DNA of 40,724 nucleotides. Source: Lysobacterales bacterium. GTDB lineage: Bacteria; Pseudomonadota; Gammaproteobacteria; Xanthomonadales; Rhodanobacteraceae. Made by a program: the position numbers and the translations under genes. The notes beneath the pieces are model-generated. The model saw only the letters and a program-made list of their open reading frames with translations, ran no database searches and was not told the origin of the DNA. The stretch covers positions 1 through 40,724 of the forward strand of contig QUBV01000023.1 in assembly GCA_014338185.1 (NCBI GenBank), read 5' to 3'. Shown here piece by piece: positions 34,776 through 40,724 of the stretch (position 1 is its first letter; every line of letters begins with the position of its first letter).

Positions 34776-34836
34776 AGGATTCGAACCTAGATAAACGGAG
34801 TCAGAGTCCGTTGTCCTACCATTAGACGATCCCCCA
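34763..34836 (-). tRNA. tRNA-Gln (anticodon CTG)
   Basis: 74 nt with encoded CCA (34763-34765). All four arms fold: acceptor TGGGGGA with TCCCCCA; D stem GTC/GAC; anticodon stem ACGGA/TCCGT with loop CTCTGAC, anticodon CUG at 34802-34804; T arm CTAGG/CCTAG with loop TTCGAAT. The discriminator base is G and the first base U, as in E. coli tRNA-Gln. It starts only 15 bases after the rpsI stop, with no room for its own promoter, so it is likely cut from the ribosomal-protein transcript. Confidence 0.95.
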
Positions 34837-34851
34837 GTGGACGGGTGGGCG

Positions 34852-35244
34852 TCAGCGCTTGGAGTACTGGGTGGCGCGACGGGCCTTGTGCAGGCCGACC
34901 TTCTTGCGTTCGACTTCGCGCGCATCGCGGGTCATGAACCCGGCCTTGCGCAGCGGTGCCTTGAGCGTCTCGTCGTACTCGACCAGCGCGCGGGCGATGC
35001 CTAGGCGAATCGCGCCGGCCTGGCCGGTCATGCCGCCACCTTCGACGGTGACCAGCACGTCGAACTTGTCCTGGCTCTGGGTGAGCTCAAGCGGCTGGCG
35101 CACGATCATGCGCGAGGTCTCGCGACCGAAAAACTCGTCGAGCGCCTTGCCGTTGACCGTGATGGCGCCGCTGCCCTTGCGCAGGAACACGCGCGCTGCG
35201 GAGGACTTGCGACGGCCGGTGCCGTAGTTTTGCTGGGTAGCCAT
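34852..35244 (-). CDS. rpsI: 30S ribosomal protein S9
   Basis: 130 residues, the usual length. Shows [20 protein letters not shown] near the N-terminus, [19 protein letters not shown] in the middle and the basic tail ending YSKR that reaches the ribosomal P site. Follows rplM after 65 bases, the conserved order. Downstream, tRNA-Gln begins 15 bases after the stop. Confidence 0.98.
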   Translation of the reverse strand: MATQQNYGTGRRKSSAARVFLRKGSGAITVNGKALDEFFGRETSRMIVRQPLELTQSQDKFDVLVTVEGGGMTGQAGAIRLGIARALVEYDETLKAPLRKAGFMTRDAREVERKKVGLHKARRATQYSKR

Positions 35245-35310
35245 AGTTCGGTTCGTCTGTATGGTCTGGGTTCCCGCGCGCCCCCGCCTGGGCGGGACGT
35301 GGGGCAGGCA

Positions 35311-35745
35311 TTACGCCTTGAGGTCGAGCACTTGCGGCTGCTGCGCGGCGTGCGGATGGTTCGGGCCCGCGTACACCTTGAGCTTGCGGTACATCGCGCG
35401 GCCGAGCGGATTCTTCGGCAACATGCCCTTGACCCCGATCTCGATCACACGCTCCGGATGGCTGGCGAGCATGTCCTTGAGCGAGGTGGTCTTGAGGTTG
35501 CCGATGTAGCCGGTGAAGCGATGGTAGTTCTTGTCATCGAGCTTGTTGCCGGTCACCGCGACCTTCTCGGCGTTGACCACAACGAGGTAGTCGCCGGTGT
35601 CGACGTGCGGGGTGTAGACGGTCTTGTGCTTGCCGCGCAGGCGATGGGCCAGCTCGGTGCACAGGCGACCCAAGGTCTTGCCGGTGGCGTCGACCACATA
35701 CCAATCGCGTTTGACGCCGTCTGCCTTGGCGCTGATCGTGTTCAT
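35311..35745 (-). CDS. rplM: 50S ribosomal protein L13
   Basis: 144 residues (E. coli 142). Typical L13 sequence: [60 protein letters not shown] and [14 protein letters not shown]. It is the first gene of the rplM-rpsI unit, with a strong candidate promoter 60-90 bases upstream. In E. coli L13 represses its own message; nothing in this leader confirms or excludes that here. Confidence 0.98.
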   Translation of the reverse strand: MNTISAKADGVKRDWYVVDATGKTLGRLCTELAHRLRGKHKTVYTPHVDTGDYLVVVNAEKVAVTGNKLDDKNYHRFTGYIGNLKTTSLKDMLASHPERVIEIGVKGMLPKNPLGRAMYRKLKVYAGPNHPHAAQQPQVLDLKA

Positions 35746-35804
35746 ATCCGTAAATACCCTGCTGGGCCCGGGCGCGCCGGGGCAGTCGAAATCGAGGGCG
35801 CGGG

Positions 35805-35833
35805 AGAATAGCCGAAGAGCCGGCGCGTGACAA
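35805..35833 (-). promoter_or_regulatory. candidate rplM-rpsI promoter
   Basis: On the minus strand TTGTCA (35828-35833) and TATTCT (35805-35810) are separated by exactly 17 bases; five and four of six bases match consensus. It would give a leader of about 50 bases before the rplM ATG. It is the only good pair in the 263-bp gap between rplM and speD. The rest of that gap shows no gene or RNA. Confidence 0.6.
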
Positions 35834-36008
35834 CCGCGTTACCTGTCGTGAGCCGCGCATGGTAGCACGAACCGGACCGGTCTTGGGCAAGTGCGCCATC
35901 GAAAGCCAGCGGCTGGGTCAGCCACGGCCCGCGGTGGGGCCGCCGGCCCTGCCACGGGGGCGCTTCGCGTCCGCCCCGACCGGGGTCGTGGACCGGGTCG
36001 TCGCCCGC

Positions 36009-36794
36009 TCAGGTCAGGTTGCGGCCGTGGAACAGTTCCTCGATCTCGCGCCGCAGCAGCTGCTCGATGCGCTGACGGTCCTTGAACGACAGGTCGTCGG
36101 CGTGGGCCTCGAACAGGTAGGTGTCGAGGTCGAAGTCCTTCACGTGCATCTTGGTGTGGAACATGTTCTCCTGATACACGTTGACGTCGAACATTTCGTA
36201 CTTCTGGCGGATGTGCTTGGCCAGGTAGTCCTGGATCGAGTTGATCTTGTGGTCGATGTAGTGCTTGCGCCCACGCACGTCGCGGGTGAAGCCGCGCACG
36301 CGGTAGTCCATCGTCACGATGTCGGATTCAAAGCTGTCGATGAGGTAGTTGAGTGCCTTGAGCGGTGAAATCACACCGCAGGTGGCCACATCGATGTCGG
36401 CGCGGAACGTCGCGATGCCGTTGTGCGGATGGGTCTCCGGATAGGTGTGCACCGTGATGTGGCTCTTGTCCAGGTGCGCCACCACCGCATCGGAGATCAT
36501 GTCCTTGCCGAGCTTCTCCACGATCGGGTGCTCGGAGATGAGGATCGTGACCGACGCGCCCTGCGGATCGTAGTCCTGGCGCGCGATGTTGAGGATGTTG
36601 GCACCGATGATCTCGGCCACGTCGGTGAGGATCTGGGTGAGGCGATCGGCGTCGTACTGCTCGTCGATGTACTCGATGTAGCGGCGGCGCTGGTCCTCCG
36701 ACACCGCGTAGCAGATGTCGTAGATGTTGAAGCTGAGTGCCTTGGTGAGGTTGTTGAAGCCCTGCAGTTGCAGGCGCGGAATCGGCTTGACCAC
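36009..36794 (-). CDS. speD: S-adenosylmethionine decarboxylase proenzyme
   Basis: 261 residues (E. coli SpeD 264), the long gammaproteobacterial type. It makes decarboxylated AdoMet, the aminopropyl donor for spermidine. Self-cleavage at Lys110-Ser111 in [20 protein letters not shown] would give the pyruvoyl group on Ser111; Cys139 in [11 protein letters not shown] is the conserved acid residue. The start is GTG at 36792-36794, supported by GAGGG seven bases upstream and by the family-type N-terminus [20 protein letters not shown]. It reads divergently from clp. No speE is seen in the window. Confidence 0.95.
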   Translation of the reverse strand: MVKPIPRLQLQGFNNLTKALSFNIYDICYAVSEDQRRRYIEYIDEQYDADRLTQILTDVAEIIGANILNIARQDYDPQGASVTILISEHPIVEKLGKDMISDAVVAHLDKSHITVHTYPETHPHNGIATFRADIDVATCGVISPLKALNYLIDSFESDIVTMDYRVRGFTRDVRGRKHYIDHKINSIQDYLAKHIRQKYEMFDVNVYQENMFHTKMHVKDFDLDTYLFEAHADDLSFKDRQRIEQLLRREIEELFHGRNLT

Positions 36795-36849
36795 GGCAAA
36801 ACCCTCACGGACGACAGCGCAACCCCATGCCGGCGGCCGGGGGTCGCGG

Positions 36850-36855
36850 ATTATG
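36850..36855 (-). promoter_or_regulatory. candidate speD -10 box
   Basis: CATAAT on the minus strand, five of six bases matching the consensus, 55 bases before the speD GTG. No good -35 box lies 16-18 bases upstream (TTTCAT at 36873-36878 is the closest), so an activator might be needed. Confidence 0.3.
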
Positions 36856-36911
36856 GGGCATGCACCGCCACGATGAAACCGCGCATGGTCGGCCGGCCTC
36901 CCGCGTGCTGC

Positions 36912-36957
36912 TGCGACCCCGGTCGCAATTTGCAATACTAGGCGGTATCCGGTCGCA
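36912..36957. repeat. TGCGACC/GGTCGCA palindrome and extra half-site between speD and clp
   Basis: TGCGACC (36912-36918), two bases, then GGTCGCA (36921-36927) form a 16-bp perfect palindrome. A further GGTCGCA lies at 36951-36957, three turns of DNA (30 bases) from the first. An AT-richer patch (ATTTGCAATACTA) separates them. Position and helical spacing suggest a regulator site serving clp and/or speD. It does not resemble the CRP/Clp consensus (TGTGA-N6-TCACA). Confidence 0.45.
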
Positions 36958-37033
36958 GCGGGCTCGCACAGCGCGGCCCTGCCGCGTGTTCCGCGGCGAC
37001 CGCCCATCTGCGCACAATGCGGTAGAGGTCCCT

Positions 37034-37747
37034 GTGGAAGCACAAGGCAAGATCGCCGATTTCCGATACACGCTGCAGCGCGAGGTCAACCGCGTGCAGG
37101 CGCCATCGATCCTGGTGCCCGACCGTGCCGCGATGGAGCGCTTCCTGGGCGCCTGCCACCGGCGTCGCTACGCGAGCAAGACCGCGATCATCCGCCCGGG
37201 CGATTCGGCCAACATCCTGTACTACGTGATCGACGGCTCGCTCACGGTGTCGTCGGAGGACGAGGCCGGCAATGAGCTGATCCTGGCCTATCTCAACCGG
37301 GGCGAGTTCATCGGCGAGATGGGCCTGTTCGTGGAGACCCCGCGCCGCGAGGTGATGGTGCGCACGCGCACGCCGTGTGAACTGGCCGAGATCAGCTACG
37401 AACGCATGTTCGCGCTGTTCGAGGGGCCGCTGCGCGAGGAGTGTCCCAAGATCCTGTTCGCGATCGGCTCGCAGCTCACCAACCGCCTGCTGCACACCTC
37501 GCGCAAGGTGAGCCGGCTGGCATTCATGGACGTGACCGAACGCGTGGCCAAGACCCTGCTCGACCTCATCGACGAACCCGATGCGATGACCCATCCCAGC
37601 GGCAAGCAGATCCGCATCTCGCGCCAGGAAATCAGCCGCATCGTCGGCTGCTCGCGCGAGATGGTCGGCCGCGTGCTCAAGCAGCTGGAGGAACAGGGCA
37701 TGATCAGCGTGAGCGGCAAGACCATCGTGGTGCTCGGCTCGCACTGA
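37034..37747 (+). CDS. clp: CRP-like regulator Clp
   Basis: 237 residues from GTG 37034 (GAGG five bases upstream). The N-terminal cyclic-nucleotide fold (about residues 30-150) has FRPGD-like [40 protein letters not shown] and [17 protein letters not shown]. The C-terminal winged helix has [20 protein letters not shown] and [18 protein letters not shown]. It is closer, from memory, to Xanthomonas Clp than to E. coli CRP. Clp in that genus is released from DNA by cyclic di-GMP and controls secreted enzymes and virulence. Whether this protein binds cyclic di-GMP, cAMP or both is not shown by sequence alone. Divergent from speD, as in other Lysobacterales. Confidence 0.93.
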   Translation: MEAQGKIADFRYTLQREVNRVQAPSILVPDRAAMERFLGACHRRRYASKTAIIRPGDSANILYYVIDGSLTVSSEDEAGNELILAYLNRGEFIGEMGLFVETPRREVMVRTRTPCELAEISYERMFALFEGPLREECPKILFAIGSQLTNRLLHTSRKVSRLAFMDVTERVAKTLLDLIDEPDAMTHPSGKQIRISRQEISRIVGCSREMVGRVLKQLEEQGMISVSGKTIVVLGSH

Positions 37748-37834
37748 CCGCGCACAGGCCGATCCGGCCAAGCCAGCCTCGGTACAGCCACGCCCGGCCA
37801 CGATCGGCCGCGCCACCCGCCAGCCGCCGACCGC

Positions 37835-38473
37835 ATGCGCCGCCCCATTCCCGCCAGCCACGACCACGACCGCAGCCCTGATCCGGCGGCGCGCCTGACC
37901 CGCACGATCCTCGAGCTGGCCGCGCGCATTCCCGCAAGCGGCGAAACGGGCAGCACCGACCCGCGTGAACGCACACGCGCCCTCACGCGCATCGCGGCCG
38001 GCAAGGCCGCACTGGCCGCGGGCAGCCTTGCGCTGCCGGCCGGGCCACTGGGCTGGCTCACGCTCGCGCCCGAACTCGCGCTGGTCTGGCGCATCCAGCG
38101 CCAGCTCGTTGCGGACATCGCCGGCTGCTGGGGCGTGCAGGCCGACCTGGGTCGCTCACAGATGCTGTACTGCCTGTTCCGCCACACGGCCGCGCAGGCG
38201 TTGCGTGATGTGGGGGTGCAGGTGGGTGCGCGCGTGCTGGTGCAGGAGTTGCCGCTGCGCGCGATCGAACGTGTCGCCGCCGACATCGGCCTGCAGGTGT
38301 CCGGACGCGCGCTCGGGCAGGGGCTCGCGCGCTGGTTGCCGGTGGCCGGCAGCCTCGGCGTGGCCGGCTATGCCTGGTATGACACCACGCGCGTGGCCAA
38401 CACCGCGCTCGCGCTGTTCGCCGACCCGTCCGGCGACGCCCCGCGCCACCGGCGGCCGCTTCACGCGCACTGA
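37835..38473 (+). CDS. EcsC-family-like membrane-associated protein
   Basis: 212 residues. The pattern (TRIAAGKAALAAGSLALPAG, APELALVWRIQRQLVADIAG, RWLPVAGSLGVAGYAWYDTT then RVANTALALF) fits EcsC-type proteins: amphipathic or hydrophobic helices with a Gly-rich loop and a conserved Y-x-x-T-x-x-V end. The family name comes from an ABC-transport-linked Bacillus gene; the role here is unknown. It lies 87 bases after clp on the same strand and 35 before gspA. Start by ATG 37835; no clear ribosome site. Confidence 0.7.
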   Translation: MRRPIPASHDHDRSPDPAARLTRTILELAARIPASGETGSTDPRERTRALTRIAAGKAALAAGSLALPAGPLGWLTLAPELALVWRIQRQLVADIAGCWGVQADLGRSQMLYCLFRHTAAQALRDVGVQVGARVLVQELPLRAIERVAADIGLQVSGRALGQGLARWLPVAGSLGVAGYAWYDTTRVANTALALFADPSGDAPRHRRPLHAH

Positions 38474-38508
38474 ACAGGCGCCCGTATCCGGCCTGCTAAC
38501 ATGGCCGC

Positions 38509-40107
38509 ATGTATCTGGAGTACTACGGGCTGCGCGAGGCGCCGTTCTCGATCACGCCCGACCCGCGCTACGTATTCCTCTCGGATCGCCACCGGGATGC
38601 GCTCGCGCACCTGCTCTATGGCATCGGCAAGGGCGGCAGCGGCGGCTTCGTGCAGCTCACCGGCGAGGTCGGCACCGGCAAGACCACGCTGTGCCGCCTG
38701 CTGCTGGAGCAGTTGCCGGAGAACACCCGCGTCGCACTCGTGCTCAACCCCAAGCTGTCGCCGGTGGAACTGGTCGAGGCGGTGTGCGAGGAACTCAAGC
38801 TCGACATCGCCGGCAAGCACGGCAGCCTCAAGGCGCTCACCGACACGCTCAACGCCTTTCTGCTCGATGCCTACGCGCAGGGCCTGCGCGTGGTGCTCAT
38901 CGTCGACGAGGCGCAGAACCTGTCGACCGAGTCGCTGGAACAGGTGCGCCTGCTCACCAACCTGGAAACCCCCACCCAGAAGCTGCTGCAGATCATCCTG
39001 CTCGGCCAACCCGAACTGCGCGAACTCCTGGAGCGGCCCGAGCTGCGCCAGCTCGCGCAACGCATCACCGCGCGCTACCACCTCACCCCGCTCGATGCGG
39101 CCGAAACCGAGGCCTATGTGCGCCATCGCATGGCGGTGGCCGGCTGCACGCGCCAGCCGTTCTCGCGGCTTGGACTCAAGGCGCTGTATCGCCGCTCCGG
39201 CGGCATCCCGCGGCTCATCAACATCATTGCCGACCGTGCCCTGATGGCCGGCTATGCGCGCGAGCAGGCGAGCCTGGGCGAGCGCCTGGTCGACCGCGCC
39301 GCCGACGAGACCCTGCCCGGCCACGCGCGCTACTGGCTGCGCCGCCACGGTAGCTGGGCCGCGCTGCTGGTGCTGACACTGGCCGCAGCGGCCGGCACCT
39401 GGGCGTGGCAACAGCGCACGCCGCCCTCCGCGTTCGTGAGCGAACCGGCCCCGGCCACCGCCACGCCCGCACCGGCCGATGACGCCGCCCAGGCGCTGCG
39501 CGATGCGCTCGCCGCTGCTCCCGACACCGCGTTGTTCGCGTTCACCCAGTTGCTCGCGCGCTGGCATGTCGACGCCGAAACGGTGTCGGTACGCGATGCC
39601 GCGCGTTGTCCTGCATTGGTCGCACCCGGCCTGGCCTGCCTGCGTGGCCGCGCCTCGCTCGACCAGCTCGCGCGCTTCGATCGGCCACTGATCCTGCTGC
39701 TGGGCAAGGCGCCACGCGAAACCCACGCGTTGTTGCAAGGCGTGGGCAAGGATCGCGTGCGCATCGACCTGGCCGGCCAGCGCCATGAGCTGTCGCGCGC
39801 ATCGCTGGGCGAGCTGTGGGACGGCGGTTTCACCGTGCTGTGGCGCGTGCCCACCGACGTGCCCGCGCGGCTGGAACGCGGCGCGGTCGGGCCGGGCGTG
39901 GCATGGGCGCTGGATCGCCTCAAGGCCTTCGACGGCGGCACCGGCGCCACACCAGGCGCGAGCTTCGATGCCGCGATGCAGGCGCGCATCGAAAAGCTGC
40001 AGCAGGCCTTCGGTATTCGCGCCGATGGCATCATCGGACCGGAAACCCTGTTCGCACTGTCGGCACTCGACGACAGCGGTCCGCACCTGTCACGCACCAT
40101 GGACTGA
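38509..40107 (+). CDS. gspA: type II secretion accessory ATPase GspA/ExeA
   Basis: 532 residues. Begins MYLEYYGLREAPFSITPDPR, the standard start of the ExeA family. An AAA ATPase covers residues about 1-270: Walker A GEVGTGKTT (52-60), Walker B LIVDEAQNL (about 131-139) and sensor GGIPRLINIIAD. One membrane helix (about 281-302) leads to a periplasmic part ending in a peptidoglycan-binding domain (about 488-522, KLQQAFGIRADGIIGPETLF). With GspB it helps the secretin of type II secretion assemble through the cell wall. The gspB gene starts 134 bases later. Confidence 0.93.
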   Translation: MYLEYYGLREAPFSITPDPRYVFLSDRHRDALAHLLYGIGKGGSGGFVQLTGEVGTGKTTLCRLLLEQLPENTRVALVLNPKLSPVELVEAVCEELKLDIAGKHGSLKALTDTLNAFLLDAYAQGLRVVLIVDEAQNLSTESLEQVRLLTNLETPTQKLLQIILLGQPELRELLERPELRQLAQRITARYHLTPLDAAETEAYVRHRMAVAGCTRQPFSRLGLKALYRRSGGIPRLINIIADRALMAGYAREQASLGERLVDRAADETLPGHARYWLRRHGSWAALLVLTLAAAAGTWAWQQRTPPSAFVSEPAPATATPAPADDAAQALRDALAAAPDTALFAFTQLLARWHVDAETVSVRDAARCPALVAPGLACLRGRASLDQLARFDRPLILLLGKAPRETHALLQGVGKDRVRIDLAGQRHELSRASLGELWDGGFTVLWRVPTDVPARLERGAVGPGVAWALDRLKAFDGGTGATPGASFDAAMQARIEKLQQAFGIRADGIIGPETLFALSALDDSGPHLSRTMD

Positions 40108-40241
40108 GCACCCGTGAACGCGCCCCACTGTCACGACCGCCGCACCACGCCCGGGGCGGTCGCACCCGCCCAACCGGACGCCATGGCGCGCCCGCTTCCC
40201 GCGAACCCGCAGTGCTTGCGCCTGCCTGACCGGAACCCCGC

Positions 40242-40724
40242 ATGTCGCTGATCCTCGAAGCCCTCAAGAAGTCCGAGCAGCAGCGCCAGCTCGGCGAAGC
40301 ACCCCACCTGGGCACACCGATCATGCTCACACGCCGGCGGCGCAGCCTGTTGCCGCTGCTCATGCTCGCGATCCTCGCTGCACTTGGCGTGGGCTGGTGG
40401 CTCATGCGCAGCCCCACGCCCGGTCGCAACGCCGCAGTGGCACCGCCCGCAGCCGCCACGCCCCCCGTGGTTGCAGCCACCGCTCCGGCGGCCAAACCGG
40501 TGACGCCCCCGGCCGTGCGCCCGGGTCACGGCAAGATCGGCGGCGCGGTCGCGATCACGCCGCCCACGGCGGTTGCGCCCGTGGTGCCGGTGCCGCGCGC
40601 CGACGACCGCCCAGGCTCGGTCCAGCTGCCGGCCGCGCTGCCAGCCGGCGCACCCGTGGTCGAAGGCGGCGGCGCGCCACATGCACGGCCCGAACCGCCG
40701 GGCCCGGCCTCGCCGCTGGAGCAG
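40242..40724 (+). CDS. gspB: type II secretion protein GspB, 5' part (runs off the window)
   Basis: 161 codons visible, no stop before the window end. The start MSLILEALKKSEQQRQLGEA is the GspB/ExeB N-terminal signature. A membrane helix follows (about residues 37-55, LLPLLMLAILAALGVGWWLM), then a long Pro/Ala-rich periplasmic linker. The conserved C-terminal GspB domain would lie beyond base 40724. It partners GspA (ExeA-ExeB complex). The preceding 133 bases hold no convincing gene. Confidence 0.9.
   Translation, partial: MSLILEALKKSEQQRQLGEAPHLGTPIMLTRRRRSLLPLLMLAILAALGVGWWLMRSPTPGRNAAVAPPAAATPPVVAATAPAAKPVTPPAVRPGHGKIGGAVAITPPTAVAPVVPVPRADDRPGSVQLPAALPAGAPVVEGGGAPHARPEPPGPASPLEQ

Noticed and set aside
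34559-34777. Short plus-strand frame across the repeats and palindrome
   Set aside because: Made entirely of repeat sequence and the inverted tRNA end; no ribosome site and no similarity to a protein.
36912-36957. Clp autoregulation site
   Set aside because: The palindrome does not resemble TGTGA-N6-TCACA, so it is reported only as an unidentified operator candidate.
40114-40251. A 45-codon frame (GTG start) between gspA and gspB
   Set aside because: It overlaps the gspB start out of frame, has no ribosome site and a Pro/Arg-rich translation typical of chance frames in GC-rich DNA.

Overview
The window is a high-GC chromosomal segment from a gammaproteobacterium of the order Lysobacterales (Xanthomonadales), probably near Rhodanobacteraceae. 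The assignment rests on a Clp-type CRP homologue divergent from speD, the zapA - 6S RNA - fau block followed by rpiA, an exeA/gspB pair, and very GC-rich third codon positions. It is an inference from gene content, not a database result. There is no rRNA, no phage, no CRISPR array and no intact insertion sequence.

Layout. 1-2012: cdd and ilvE, translationally coupled on the minus strand, then a small secreted protein. 2011-3969: asparagine synthetase (asnB), preceded by a short open frame with clustered Asn codons and a terminator hairpin that together look like a transcription attenuator. 4015-10041: metF, two coupled tiny membrane proteins, a DUF3228 protein, an ArnT-like glycosyltransferase, a DUF2333 membrane protein and a lipoprotein. 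10390-14830: a Delta-60-repeat secreted protein, an Asp/Asn beta-hydroxylase fused to a sulfotransferase, a second hydroxylase facing away from it, and a TfoX-like protein. 15010-24007: a DUF3016 lipoprotein, pepQ, mprF, two envelope proteins, an AcvB/VirJ-type aminoacyl-phosphatidylglycerol hydrolase and pepP. 24218-28861: one very large sensor combining beta-propeller, Y_Y_Y, two PAS, GGDEF and EAL regions. 28918-31550: a coiled-coil protein, zapA, 6S RNA, fau, an EVE protein and rpiA. 31547-34303: two secreted surface-type proteins. 34304-34760: a gene-free mosaic of direct repeats ending in a perfect 30-bp palindrome. 34763-35745 (minus): rplM-rpsI-tRNA-Gln. 36009-40724: speD and clp divergent, an EcsC-family protein, and gspA plus the start of gspB.

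Functional links. MprF makes aminoacylated phosphatidylglycerol and the AcvB/VirJ protein 1.6 kb away probably removes the amino acid, giving a local make-and-break pair for membrane charge. The GGDEF-EAL sensor makes and/or degrades cyclic di-GMP; Clp proteins of this order are known cyclic di-GMP receptors, so a sensor and a receptor occur in one window. GspA/GspB serve type II secretion, which could export the secreted proteins seen here. The observation most worth testing is the candidate asparagine-specific attenuator in front of asnB.
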